DNA of 64,000 nt from the NCBI RefSeq assembly GCF_900964775.1, contig NC_041820.1, positions 16,728,501 through 16,792,500 of the forward strand. Direction: 5' to 3'. The first letter of the stretch is position 1. Each line of letters starts with the position of its first letter. Both the position numbers and the translations under genes were made by a program. The notes under the pieces are model-generated. The model was not told the DNA's origin, ran no database searches, and was given only the letters and a program-made list of their open reading frames with translations. Positions 34,380 to 47,215 of this stretch are shown here, in pieces. Source of the stretch: Scleropages formosus. Its lineage: Eukaryota > Chordata > Actinopteri > Osteoglossiformes > Osteoglossidae.

Positions 34380-37300
34380 TCATGAAACTCTCTTGAGACA
34401 GAGCCATGCTGTAGGGATCTCGTAGGAGCAGCGTTCCTGCCCTTCGGGGTCATAGGGTATGTGCCAAGACATGCCATCTGTCTGCACAATGGTGTCGTAA
34501 CTCTGAATTGGCTGAAAAACAGGAATGGGGAATGATCACTCTGACATTTCCCCAGTACAATGGCTCAAGGATGGAACTTTACATGTGCAGCAAGGTGCCA
34601 CTCTTAATAAGGATATTCGCATAAGACGCAACATATAAAATTCAAGAAAATTCTTCAATTATGCAACAAACTGTACACCATACAGTACTAAGTTTAATAA
34701 ATACATATGACAGGTTTACATTTACCTTTATTCATTTAGCAGACGCTTTTCTCCAAAGGAACGTACATCTCAGAAAAAGTACAATTTGTGAATTACATTA
34801 AGAGTAAGACATGGCTGCAGACGTGATTCTTAAGTAAACCTAGTTTGTTACTTTCCACTTGATGCACCGATGTTCATTGCTCGAACAGGTTCATAAAATG
34901 CAGGATAGATGAATCCTGATAACCTCCTACCAAATTTTAAGAATAAGGTACACAAACAATCAATCACATACAATGCCGGAGTAGTCTTGAACCTGACAAA
35001 AGTAATGCATTTATTCTTACCCTACATGGCAAATTTCCATAAGTCGTCACGGCGACCTCTGAAATGTGGCCCACCGACCTCTGAAATGTGGCCCATAGGT
35101 GGTATATTTCTGCTGCTCACCTGGAACCGAACCGACCTCCCTGGGTTAACTCCCTGGATGACCAGCTGGTGCCCACGCTGCCACTTGAAGAACAGTCGGC
35201 GCATTGCACTGTCTGGCAGACAGGCTTTGTGGTCCCGCATCAAGTCTCTGCTGACAAAGCGGCAGTGATTCCCAGAGTGCAGCGTGGCATACAGGAGAAA
35301 GGGGTCATCCTCGGATCTGCTCAGATTCAAAACAATCACACCTTAGTGAAATCTACAACTCCAGGCATGTAGTCAAGGCCCCATTCTGAAATGTAGCCTC
35401 TGAACTTGGAGATGTCAGGAATACAGTCAGGTGTCCTTGAAAAGCTACAGGTAATAGAAAAATCCATGCAGCCCCAAAGGCAAACACTTTCAGTGAATGC
35501 ACTACAAGCACTACTTTGTTGCTTAGGCAACATAACTTATCCAAAGGGATTTACAATTTGAACCATTTACACAGCTGCAGATTTAACAGGAGCAGTTTAG
35601 CTGAAATATCCTGGTCAAGGGTGCTCCAGTAAGGCCTTCAATTTTAACTGTTAATCAGTGTGGTACCTCTCCACATGAATAATGTGTTAATAAAAAAAAC
35701 AATGTGAACATTCATCTGTATGTACAGTGCTTCTCAACATGAACTCCTTAGCCCAGCAGAGCCCCAGTACATGTTGATGTTTATTTATGAGTCTCCCATA
35801 GGTGACTGCTGTGCCACTCACATGTTGTCTGTGAAAAAGCAGCACGCCATCTGTCGCACAAGGCTCATGTCCTGCCTGTCCCAGTTGCGGCTGTAGCGTT
35901 GCATGTGGCTCCGCCCGAGGATCAGCATGTTGAGGCCTTGCTTCTCAAGCTCCGACACCACTGTCAGCAGCTAAAGGCACAAGCACACCAAGTTACTCCT
36001 CCAGCGTTGCTGCCTGCTCGGTACAGAGACATGTAAGGTGGACAAGATGCACAGAGAAAGAGTTGGCAAAGGTGATGTATTATGTCCATCAAAGAGGGAA
36101 TTGCCAGACTGAATCAGCATTTCACCCTTCCCCAGGCTAAAAACAACTAACACACCTGGCTCCTCCCTCAGACCACCATGCTGACACCCTGTTTGTGAAT
36201 GAAAAAATGAAAGAGACCTAGTTCCTTTCGGTTGAAAAATCCCCCCTGGCTGGATTACTGTCTTGCACACCTGGAGTGAAAGACTGGGGATTTATTTAGC
36301 TGCATACAGTCCTTCATATGAATTTTTAAAGCATCTTTCAATTGTGCTACCCACTCTACCCACTCATGTTTTCAGAGACGGTGGTGGGCTGGGGGGTGCT
36401 TCCTGTGGTAGAGAAGGGAAGAAGGCAGAATAAAGGAAGAGGTCAATTCTGGGGGGGTGGGAATCAGTGTTTAAAACTGAGGTCTTTATGTGTGTCATAT
36501 GTGGACAGACAGTCATGAGAAAATTAAATTATCTTTAAACCACATTAATTTATTGCTACTGAAATAGTTGTCCTCACTGGAGGACATCTGATAAGACCAA
36601 AACAGTCACCCTACTCTTGCCCCATGTCCTGATAGAGACATGGCCAGCTTGAGGCAATATCCTACTGCCCACTTCCTGGTCAGGTACAGGGAAGCAGAGC
36701 TGAGACTCTTGGAGTAGGGGGGAGAGGGTGGTATCTCCCGGAAGTCTGCTGCAGTAGCCTGTAAAACATATTAACCTCTGGAAATGCTCTTCGACAGTCA
36801 CAACGTCGTCATCTCCGTTATCAGACCTGAGCTCACCAAACTCTGACACACTGTGAAGAGGGACATTTCCCAGACAGAGAACAATGGAGAGGCTGCTCTA
36901 CATTTCCGGATGCAGTGCGAATCCACAGTGAATATTGTCATGAGTGTGCTGAAACAAAGCATTGTCTCAGTTTGAATGTACACCTACCACCTGTTCACAA
37001 AGGAAAACGACTTCCGCTGAAAAGCGGACGCACAATCTTTATCTGCGAAGTGAAAACATCATTGTGTGGTAACACCAAACAACAGTTGGTCTTTAGATCA
37101 GCAAAGGCTGTCATCTAAATTCAGTCCTGGGAAAAACTTAAGACAGTCAAGGGATGTGAGAAACTGGAATTTGCTTTGTAGACTTTACTAAAGAACCCCG
37201 CTGCATTTGTGGCTTTAACTCACCCTTTAAATATCAGTCCTAAGTGGGACAAAAGACACTACCACAACTAAACTAGTGCAAAATGGAAAAAAATCTAAAT

Positions 37301-40300
37301 CAAAAGAAGTAGCTTCTAATATTCTGTCTGGCTTTGTATTTAGTCATATCTTGCGGAGAGAGAAATCCCCATTCTGCCTACCCACGCTTCTGAAAGGGGG
37401 CAGTAGGCGGAGTCAGAAAACCTGTCATCTAACAACCTCGCCATGGCAACCCCCACTGTGGCTCGCCTTGGAAAAGAATCGACAGAGTGGGCTAGCTGTC
37501 CACCCTCACTGCGCTAGACTACTCATGGACAATCACAGAAAGGTTGTGGGTTTCAGTCTGTCTGTTCCTTTGAATTAAAAACTCAACCAGAGTGTAACCG
37601 TGAAATATTCAGCTGTTTAGACAGGTGCAAAACTAACTTAAGTACACCAAGCAAGATAATCACAACAGGACTGGCTTAGGTGGTATTACCACAGTAACCA
37701 GTTACAGAAGGCAGCTTGATTTTTTAAAAAAAAAAAAAACTACTACCACAGTGTGGGGCTGGTCTCCTGCCAGGTGGTTCCATCTGATTACACACACCTC
37801 TGGTGTTCTGTGTGTGCAGCATGGCTGCCATTCACGTCAGGCACTGTGCCCTCCAAGGCACTCACACTGCTCACAAACCAAGGCCAGTAAATGAGCACCA
37901 TCTGATAAAAACGCATCACAGTGTACGAGGACGCTGGCATTTCCACTCACATGACAGTGACCCAAGCAGTCTAAATTAGATTAGAACCCTGAATATCCCC
38001 AGCAGTACATATGAGCTTCAGGCAGACAGAGGGAAGTCACAGTAAACTACTCCCTAATGTATAAAGCAAGCAAGACTCAGCCTCCACCTCATACACAGAG
38101 CAAGAGAGATTCCGCAATCACCTTACAAACCTAACAATCCAGACTCACCTTTACCCCCATAAATACATCAAACCAGAGTAACAGGCCTCCAGGACCTTTG
38201 CTCCAATGGTCTTGTCCACTTCAGGACACTTCAGTGTGCACATGTTCCACCACAACGGACTTTTCAGAAACTGACCAAAGTTCCAAGGCTTATTTTTCCT
38301 CCTGGCAGATTGCTACCTCCATCACCACCCTAGGCATACCATGCAGCTAGAAGCCATCGGCATGCTGGGTTTGGGCTCCTGTGTCTAAAAATACTGCATC
38401 TTCTTCCACAGGAAGCCAGTGTGGGGGGCATACTGAGATACTGGCTCAACTGACAGGTGGTTTCTACAGGATATAATGAGTAGTACCTTTCCCTCCTAGC
38501 CCTTAGTACAGGCATACAGTGCTGGAGCTATGAGACTACCATCTGGACACACGAAGCAGTCCTTCTCAGATTTGTGGCGGGTTCTATTAATCTACTGGGG
38601 CAAAGAAAAACCAAAACGTGAGAAAGACTTGCAAGTGTCACGCCGATAAGTGGTCTGTGCCACTTTTGCGGCATATGTGACAAGATCAGGAATCTCCACC
38701 AATTATATCCCGTAATCTACTTGCAAAAGATTTTGGGTTGCAAAGCAGCATCAGAACAGAAAAGGAGCAGGTGAAACAAAATGAATTTATGAATTCTGCA
38801 TATCTGTCATGTCCACACATAATGATAATATATGGAAAACAAAATGTTGTAAGGGACAGACCCGGTCGCTCTGAAAGGTTTCGGTTTTAAATACTACCCT
38901 CACCTCAGAGGTTCTGGTGTGCTTTCCCTTCAACAGTCATATATGCCTTATGTCCTAGTCCGGGCCTGGTGCTGCTCTGATAAGAGGTGTGATTTCTCAC
39001 CAAACATCAAGAGATCCAAACCACAGGGCCCTTATCTACAGTGTGAACACCAGTTGAAGTTGTCTTCTTGTTGGCCTCTCAGAACACAGCCTGACTGCAG
39101 AGTGGGGATTAAATCTGTTCTGTGGCTGTGTATTGAGAGAAATCTGAAAAGGGTGAGTGTGCAAACAACGGCAGCACAAGGTCCACAGGCCTGTGATCTT
39201 AGGAAGGCCAGTCATGTGAGTGAGTTTGCCACAACAGGGCACTGAAAATGGTTGAGCCCCAGATGGGAGGTCATGTGATCTCAGCTGCTCTGCTCTATAC
39301 TGCCCCTTCTGGTGAGTCTTGGTGGTGTCTGCTGTGTGATGTGAATGGGTTACTTTGGGATCAAGTAGCAGTTCAGCATTCCAGAGGCTTCCTCTCAAGA
39401 GGCCATCATGGAGGAATTTTACTCTGGGGCATTTACCAGCTGCATCCCTCCACCCACAGCACTCAGTAAGTGGGCCTGATGGAGTCCCTAATTAAACTGA
39501 GCCCTGCCCTTCTACAAGCTACACATCCCCCAAGCAGGAAACAGAATAGAACAAAAAAAAATTTGGGGAATACCACATGGTTTCCTGTGGTCGTTACCCC
39601 AATGGATCACAGGGAGTGGTGGCAAGTGATGACATTGTAGGGTGTCAGCAGCCTCCAGGACTCATGAAGGCGGGTGCTGCGACAGGCAATGGTTTCAGTG
39701 CGAGAACCGAACTGGCTCCCTGTTTTAATGAGGCACAAACCTGTGAACATGGTGTGACTCAACTGTTCTCAATTAACGTACCTCAGTGGTAATGCATGTG
39801 GCACTATGAACCTGCTGTTAGAACAGTGAAACATCACAGTTTGATACCAGACATTAAATTTATAACAATAATAATAAAATCACCAAAAACTGCAGCAGCA
39901 GTGATGATCTGGCTAGAACCAAGAACCAACAGTATGGGCTAATTAGGGATGATACTTACAATCTCTGACGGTCTTCCTCTGCCCATAGTTTTGGCCACAT
40001 TGAGGCCGTCAAGAACCACATCGAATGCTGGCACGCTCTCTAAAAACTTCTGGAAGTTCTTCAATTCCTAGAGGTGGAAAGTGGAACTGTCAGTCTCTGC
40101 CAGTTCACAGTTTATCGTTGACATGCAGAAGTATCTGTCTGGTCAAGCAAGTCCACCCTGAAAAAGCAGCCACCACCAACCATATGCCAGAGTGTGCATT
40201 GCTGCTGATGGGCAACAGGAGACCAATGGTGCTAAAGATTAAGTACCAAGAGGTACTGTACTGGTATGCCAACGAACAGAGCATTCACTTCTGCAGATAT

Positions 40301-43300
40301 TTAGCTGAAAAAAAAGAAAGTGTCCAATCATAACACATTGTGGATGTGTAACAAAGAATGTAAAATTAAGCCTGCGGTCTAGAGCTTTGGAACAGGAACG
40401 CTGGTATGTTTCTACTCATGGAAAAACTGGTTTCAGTTTTCTGGAGTATTAATGTGTTCACATGGACTGCTAGTTCCCTTTGCTCAGGCTGCACATTCCA
40501 GGCTGGTTCTGACACACTTGGCTCGCCCTTATGCCTCTCAACCTTTGTGCAACGGGCAGGCATTGGGCAACATATAAACATGAGTAATTTCACTTTTCCA
40601 GTGGAAAGCGTAGCACTTGGAGCTGTTGAACTACAATGTAAGGACGAGATTCTGCATTCCGCTCTTTTTCAGTAGCGTCAAACAGGGTACTTACAGCGAT
40701 CTGCATCAGTACAAACGACCAAGCTGTAAACATGGGTAGAAAAACTATAAGAAGCATGGTATACAAAGCTAACATTGTAAATCAACTAATATATTAGTAT
40801 CAGCTAAAATGAAAAAAAAATTGAACAATTAATTTTGCTGAGCTCTGACGAGGCCAATGGAGTGGGTCCAAACATGTGCTGGCCCCAAGGCCTTCTGGAT
40901 GATTTCCTACTGAACTTCTGCCAACAGTGAGACACTTTGCCTTTTATTGCTGCCGCTTCCGTTGCTGTTAACATGGTACTATACTGCAATGGTTGTTACA
41001 TAAACATGGATTATTCAGATGGTTTTACACAGCATACATTTTACTGTTGAAACTTATGCTGTGTGTCAACAGAATTTCTTGACTGCAAAAACACTACCTA
41101 GATTTCCCATGAATGTGAGACTGATGCCAGGAATGCAGAGTGGCTCAGTTTGTGTTAAAAGTCGAGAACACTTCTATACTTACTGCAACTGAAATAAAAC
41201 ACACAGCTGAAGCTTCCTGCAAGGCCTGGCTAGTTCTAACATTACCTCTGGTCAAACTCTGTTACCCTGGTTAGCACTTGTCAGACCACTGCGCTGTGTG
41301 GGAAAGAGGAAGCACATCTACCCTGGAATCCCCCTGCAGACACTGGCTCAGCAGCAATGCAGCGCAGCCACCCAAAGATAGGGAGCTCACTTTTGGACAT
41401 AGACGCCTTCTCACCGCTGCAGAGAGAAAACCTCTGCAGGGGTAATTCCTGCAGAAGTACCAGCACTTGTCACCCAGGCTGCGTGCACAGCCCTGTTCAG
41501 CCAAAGCCATCAAACCAGATTCCTGGCTGCTTCAAATGCTCCTAAGGGAAAGCAGAAGTCCTACTGGCTCCTAGGCAGTCTGGTGGGGTGGAGGAGGGAA
41601 CAGGGAACATCTTTGGTCACGTGACTGTTTGGGGAAATTCCTCCCTGTTCTGAAGTGGAATTTTACCACAGTTGGAAAAACAAAACAAAAAGATCCGGCT
41701 TTTGGTTCTCTGGTTACATCCAGGCATCCTGCTGGGGCGTGCGCTCTGATTTTAAAAAGAGGCTACACGACCCTCCCCAGCATTCAGTGCTACACGTGCA
41801 GAAGGCCCATGGATTCAGTTCTGATCTGCACCCCGCTCCTCCATGCAGAGCAACATGTAAGATCCTGCTGCAAAGCTAACGAGGAGACATAGCTCAAAAC
41901 GATGCAGCAGACAAGAGCGCTCACCAAAAAGTGCCCGAGCTGCAGACAGCGCAGGAAAAAGTAGAAATCACCCAAATGCATAATCCCATCACTGCTAGGC
42001 TAAGCACTGCTATCCACATGTTTCCTGCCTTAAAATGATTTTCTGTTGTTGAATGAAAATCTCTATATTTATTCACTTGCTGAGACTTTTCTCCAAAGTG
42101 ACTTACAATGTTGAGCTACTAAGTTATTTACTCATTTATACAGCAGGGTAATTTTTACTGCAGCAATTTAGGATCAGTGTCTTATATGGTACTGCAGCAG
42201 GAGGTCAGATTGGACCAGCAACCTCTGAGTCCAAAAATGGCAGCGCTAACCATTATGCTAGCATCCTCCCTATGACCATCCAGGTATTGAAGAGAAAATT
42301 AAATCTGTCATGTGATTTGGGAGACAGATGTCTTTCAGAGAGTATTGTGTTTGGCACCAGTTGGTCTTCCCTGCCCTTCCCGGGGGGGGGGTGTGGGTGG
42401 GGTGGGGTGCTTTAGATATTTAGATACTGCCACACCTGTTGCCACTGACTACATGATTACATGGTGGCTGGACATGTAGTGAGAATGGGTGGGGTTGCAG
42501 AGGTTGCGTGCCTAAATCCAGCTTTCAGCTCCTGTTACTTAAGAGACTTATGAAAAAAAATCTGACATCCACCCATTAAATTCAACAAACAATTTGTGGA
42601 CAGGTCTGTCTTTACAGTAACTCTGCCAAACTAATTCCATTACATTTAGTTTGGAGGGTTAAAAAAAAAAAAAAAAAAATTCCCCAGTATTCTGGGAGAG
42701 GTAGTAATAAAAAATCTCTTCCAACACATTAAGAAAAAAAACACCATGTATGAGTTAAGATATTTTAATATTACTCTCAACAATAGTAACGTGCTTTTGA
42801 CTATACAATAAAAGATCATTTTCAGGAAAGTACTTTAAAATAACTCATTCCACTAAAGCTAATTAAAAGAAATATGGTAACTATGCACGCATGCAGGACT
42901 TACATTAACCACAGTTTCTCCGGAAAGCCACCAAGACATAAAAATGTACTCAGCACACATTTTAGCAGAGACCATAGTGCTGGCCAGCAAACTGGCTCAT
43001 GCTTTTGTGTCTGGTAAACCCTAAAGCCCAAAGGCAAGAGCCTCTGAAACTGGAAGTGGGTTTCTTTGTGGAGCTTCAGAGACAAACATATTAATATTAT
43101 ATGAATGGAAAAAGGTATTTTCTGGAGTTTTTCTTGATATAAGGAAGGCAACAGATACATCAGTGCAACAGCTTACACTGGACTTGCCCGTTCCAAGTCA
43201 GAAATGACCCACAGTGCAGACAGGTGTCCACAACAGCTCCAACAAACTGAACACATGGGCCTGCACAAAAGCATGCTCAGGTCGGGGTAAGTGGCAGAGG

Positions 43301-46300
43301 TCAATAGACAGACAGCAAAGTCTGCACTGCCATGCCTGAGCACGAGACCCTGCTGCAGAGCGACTGGTGGGGCAGCAATTTGAAGGTTAAAGCTCACATA
43401 CACACACACGGGACTTTCCACAGCCTTTTGCAGCCACCTGATATGTGAAACCAGTCCGAGTTGGCGACAAAACTGCACGTCTCCAGCAGAGGCTGTTCTC
43501 TGCATTTAGGGGCACACAGGCAACACTGTCTGTTGTAAATGACATGCTGAAAATCTTCCCTTATTCTACATCAAAAACTAATAACTAATAAATTCTTTTC
43601 TTTCCGTGATTGATCCAAGCACAAAATCCGTGTTATTGCTCAAAGAATGCATTTTTTAAACTCACAGCAAAAACAGCTTGAATCCATGCCATAAGCAACC
43701 ATAGTGTCCACCATATTCAGAACAACCACTGAAGGACAAGGTTCACCTTGTGTTTGTAAACCACACTTTCTGCAAAAATGTTTTGTCTGCAGAACAACAA
43801 CCGGCTTAGAATGTGCCAAAATTGGACAGTATAAAAAGACTGCTTGAAAAATAAACTTTTCTTTTTCATATCTGAAATGCTCTTCATTGTTGAAATTTTC
43901 CTTGGGATATGAAGGACAAAAAAAAAGCATAACAAAAAGAATGTCAGTTTGAACTGGAGTTCCCCTCTGAAGAGAGACTGTCTGATTAAAACTTGTAATG
44001 GTGGACTGCGCCACCTAGTGGTTGTATCAATGCAGCATTTGGCATTCCTAAGTTGCTGGCTTTGCACTAAATGTAAAGTACCCAGTAATCACTCAGCTGA
44101 GACAGTAATCACCTGTTATTTTAAAAATCAAAAGGCTTTAAATGGTGTCGAGGGATTTAGACAATTTTTTCCTTGGGTTAATGGAATGCTTTCAAAAACC
44201 ATATAAGTGAGGTTAAATCGGAAGAACAAAAACTCTTTGTGCTGCTGCCAGTGGCAACATGCCCAACCAAGTTTTAAAAAGATGGTCAGCACTTTTTAGT
44301 AATAGAACAATGACTTTTTAAAAACAAAAAAAAAAATAAATAAATAAAAAAATAAAAAAAAAATTTTACCTGCTAGCAGAATAAAGATGTGAAAAACAAT
44401 ACATTTTTCATCGATGGAGACTTAAAAGATATTTCTGTGAAAACAGATTTAATCAAATAAAACACAAGGGCATACTAATGGAAAAATATTCTAACAGGCA
44501 AGGAACTGCCCAGTTTTGTGTTTGATGCACCAAAGAGAATATAATAACCAAACAGTCCTTAACTAATGACATCAAATGCTAAAGATCCCTAAAAAAGCAT
44601 ATGAAATTCTTAAAAACAGATCATGAGATCCAAACCTTGGGAGTAGTCTTGATGAAGACATCATCCCCCTCCATGATATCCTGCATCACCTGCTCCTTCA
44701 GTAACCTATACTCCTCCTCACTAAGCTCGATGGACTCCAGGGCCGTCCCGCAACTCCGGCACACACCACTGCACATGGAGGACAACAAACAGGAGCAGCC
44801 AGACACCAGTTGGCGAGGTCAGAAATATTCATTTTTATAGAGGTATGATCAATTTTCTATATGCAGTATCAACCAGAAGAAAACCGCAAAAAATAAATTT
44901 AAACGTACCTCGGTGCAACAGTTGACCAGTGTCCTGTCCATTTAGTTTCTGAAAGACTGAAGCAAAAGTTTAACAATACAGGACCTTCACTTTCTGTGTT
45001 TGGAATCCCAATTTATACAGCTATCTAAGGCATGGTGGCCATTGACATGTGCGACTGTATTTTGATGCAGAACCATACTGTAGAACTATCAGACAAAAAG
45101 CTTTGGATACGTCAATTAGTCACTGTGCACCAACTGAAAAAAGGTAGTAAGAAGTGCAGTTAAGTAAAAATACAGCACAGTGTTCATGTGAAGTACATCA
45201 AACAGCCCCAGAAAGGACTTAATTAAATGCTGGATTAAATCCTTTCAGTCTATGTTCACTCATTTAGCTGATGCTTTTCTCCAAAGCAACTTATTATGCT
45301 AAGATACCTATAAATGTTTACCCAATGATACAGCTGGGTAATTTTTACTGGAGCAATTAGGGGGAGCTGCTTGGGTCAAGACATACATAAGATTCAACTC
45401 GGCAACCCATGGGCTGTGGCGCTAACCACTACGCTTTCAGCTGCCCCCAGCCTAAGAGTAGTTTTAACATCTTGTCCTGTCCCAAACAGTCCTTGACCAC
45501 TGTATCTTACCTTTCAAACCAGGCCTTGATGCTCCTGGCTAGCGACTCCACCGGATACAGCTGATTGTCCCTCATGTAATATAAGATGCCTTCAAAGCGA
45601 TCCTCGTGACCATGCTGCGAGACACCACTCTCAAATAAGGCCTGCCATGTGCCCTGGTTGGGACTCAGGCCCTTCTCCAGGAGCTTGTTGTACAATGCCC
45701 AGCCAGTGGCACTGTCGCCATTCCGTAGTGCAGCAGCGATGACGTCGCCATAATTGCTTGCAGTAGGGGTGATGAGCTTGCTGAGACTCTCTAAGAAGCC
45801 AAGTGCCTCTTTCCAGCGGTCTGTGTTGCTGAAACCCTTGATGAAAAGACTGAAGGCCCCAGGGTCAAGGGACTTGAAACGGTTCTTCATAATTCCATAT
45901 AAGTCAAGGACCTCAGAATAATGGCCACCATGGACACACAGTGTCAAATACTTTAAAAGCAACTCATAGGTCAAAGTGCCAGTCTCCACAGCAACGTAAG
46001 CTAGCAGGGACTTGGCAATATTAACATCCGACCCAGCGGTCAGCATCCTCCTCATCATCTGAACCTCAAACTGAAGCGGATGGGTGGCGTCGCGTTTGAG
46101 ATTCGTCCACTCTGCCGCTGTGAGCGGACGGCCTGGAATGCCAGCACGAGCAGCCTTTTCACTTCTTACTGGCTCATCCAGCACTTTCTCCCCAGCTTTC
46201 TTCCTCAGGTTTTCGCTTGTCCTGTGGGCCGTACCTGCTGCAAACACCGACCTCAAGCGGGGCTGCTTGTCTCTCGACCAGGTGCCTTTTTCTTTCACCG

Positions 46301-46493
46301 CCTTCTTGCCACGCAGAACGTCTCCGTTCCCTGGCAAGTGTGTCACTTTGAGACATACATGTGACAGCAGGCCAAGCTTCAAAGGCCATTGCTGCACGTG
46401 CTTCTGAAGAAGAAAGCGGCCAGGGCTCGTGTTCAGGAGCGGGACAATGAATTTTGGTTGAACTTTTGAGGATATCACGAGTAAGGAGGACAT
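34380..46493 (-). CDS. prorp: Mitochondrial ribonuclease P catalytic subunit (PRORP / MRPP3)
   Basis: Seven coding exons on the minus strand: 46493-45511, 44956-44909, 44768-44636, 40067-39960, 35970-35822, 35316-35121 and 34511-34380 (stop TGA). Phases agree throughout, giving 582 aa (human 583). The N-terminus is a likely mitochondrial presequence. Exon 1 continues into the PPR region. Exon 2 is only 48 nt. GVCRSCG in exon 3 and the tail SWHIP with ERCSYEIP give the Cys/His zinc site. The metallonuclease (NYN) domain keeps its acidic residues: [10 protein letters not shown] (Asp about 408), SEDDPF (about 477-478) and [10 protein letters not shown] (about 498). It cuts the 5' leader from mitochondrial tRNA precursors together with TRMT10C and HSD17B10. 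It is head-to-head with ppp2r3c, as in human. Confidence 0.96.
34717..34790 (-). mobile_element. SINE tail fragment in the last prorp intron
   Basis: TTTACCTTTATTCATTTAGC and AGACGCTTTTCTCCAAAGGA are the tail blocks of the TTTATTCATTTAG-tailed family. The tRNA head is absent. Confidence 0.65.
35525..35640 (-). mobile_element. SINE fragment in a prorp intron
   Basis: CTTATCCAAAGGGATTTACA, ACAGCTGCAG and CTGGTCAAGGGTGCTCCAG follow the middle of the TTTATTCATTTAG-tailed family in reverse. It is diverged and lacks the ends. Confidence 0.55.
35971..39959 (-). other. prorp intron (4.0 kb)
   Basis: Intron between the 39960-40067 and 35822-35970 exons. No named repeat or gene was seen apart from an A run near 37724-37739. 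Confidence 0.65.
42058..42267 (-). mobile_element. tRNA-derived SINE (TTTATTCATTTAG-tailed family)
   Basis: ATTTATTCACTTGCTGAGAC, TTTTCTCCAAAGTGACTTAC, ACAGCAGGGTAATTTTTACTG, and a reversed tRNA head ending GCGCTAACCATTATGCTAGC. Confidence 0.78.
44008..44021 (-). promoter_or_regulatory. Candidate CTCF binding motif, reverse
   Basis: On the minus strand the sequence is CCACTAGGTGGCGC, an almost ideal CTCF core. It lies in a prorp intron. It was found by eye only. Confidence 0.5.
45248..45448 (-). mobile_element. tRNA-derived SINE (TTTATTCATTTAG-tailed family)
   Basis: TTCACTCATTTAGCTGATGC, TTTTCTCCAAAGCAACTTAT, ACAGCTGGGTAATTTTTACT, and a reversed head ending GCGCTAACCACTACGC. It lies in the first coding intron of prorp. 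Confidence 0.78.
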
Positions 46494-47215
46494 GCTTTAC
46501 CGCTCTAGTGTCTACTGACACGTATGGTGCAAACCACCAGGTTCTGAAGGTTAAAAGTATTTACAAAAAAGCGACGAAGATGTTTTTTTTTTTTTTTTTT
46601 TAAAAAAAGACGACAAGACTTAAAAAGACTAAATTATTCCACATGCCACATTCATTCGTACTGATTTTATCAAGAGGTGAACACCACCGTTTGTTTTATA
46701 TCACACTGCGCTGCGCGATGATGTACTATTTGCACGCAGAAAAAAAACCGCAACAAACTGACTGTGTAACTCACTGACATTCTGACGAGCCATAAACATC
46801 ATCATCATATCAAAAAAGCACCACCGCACACGTGCTGGTTAGCTAGTTGTTCCGGAATTGTAGTGGTTCAATTGACTACAACCAAGGAAAAGAAGCAGAA
46901 TGACAATTCCCTACTTACAACCAAAGTTCTTCAAATACTTAAATAATTCAACGCACACCTCAATACACAGAATCACGACTCCCGTCAACAGCTCGCGCAC
47001 CTTCAAACTCTGCTCGTGATGTCACATCCACTTGCTTCCGACAAGGCGCACATAATGACATCACGATCACATGATCCGAGAAACGGGGCATCATTGGTGG
47101 GTGTCATTTTTACTCAGCCAATCAGTAGTTAGTCACGGTAAACAGGGAAGCCAGCGTTACAGTTTTTTCGAACAGTTTGTGCTCCCTTTCGTTTTTGACC
47201 GCTCGGTCCTGTATA
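46494..47215. promoter_or_regulatory. Shared promoter region of prorp (-) and ppp2r3c (+)
   Basis: The two start codons point away from each other across about 720 bases. A CCAAT box (47118-47122, within GCCAATCAG) lies about 100 bases before the ppp2r3c ATG. TGACATCACGATCACATGATC-like sequence near 47056 offers CRE- and E-box-like sites. A head-to-head arrangement sharing one promoter is known for the human pair; that it works so here is inference. Confidence 0.6.

Larger units (their letters stand above)
40068..44635 (-). other. prorp intron (4.6 kb)
   Basis: Intron between the 44636 and 40067 exons. It holds a SINE at 42058-42267, a G/T-rich run near 42378-42406, A runs near 42661 and 44325-44364, and the reverse CTCF-like motif at 44008-44021. 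No other gene was seen. Confidence 0.65.
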
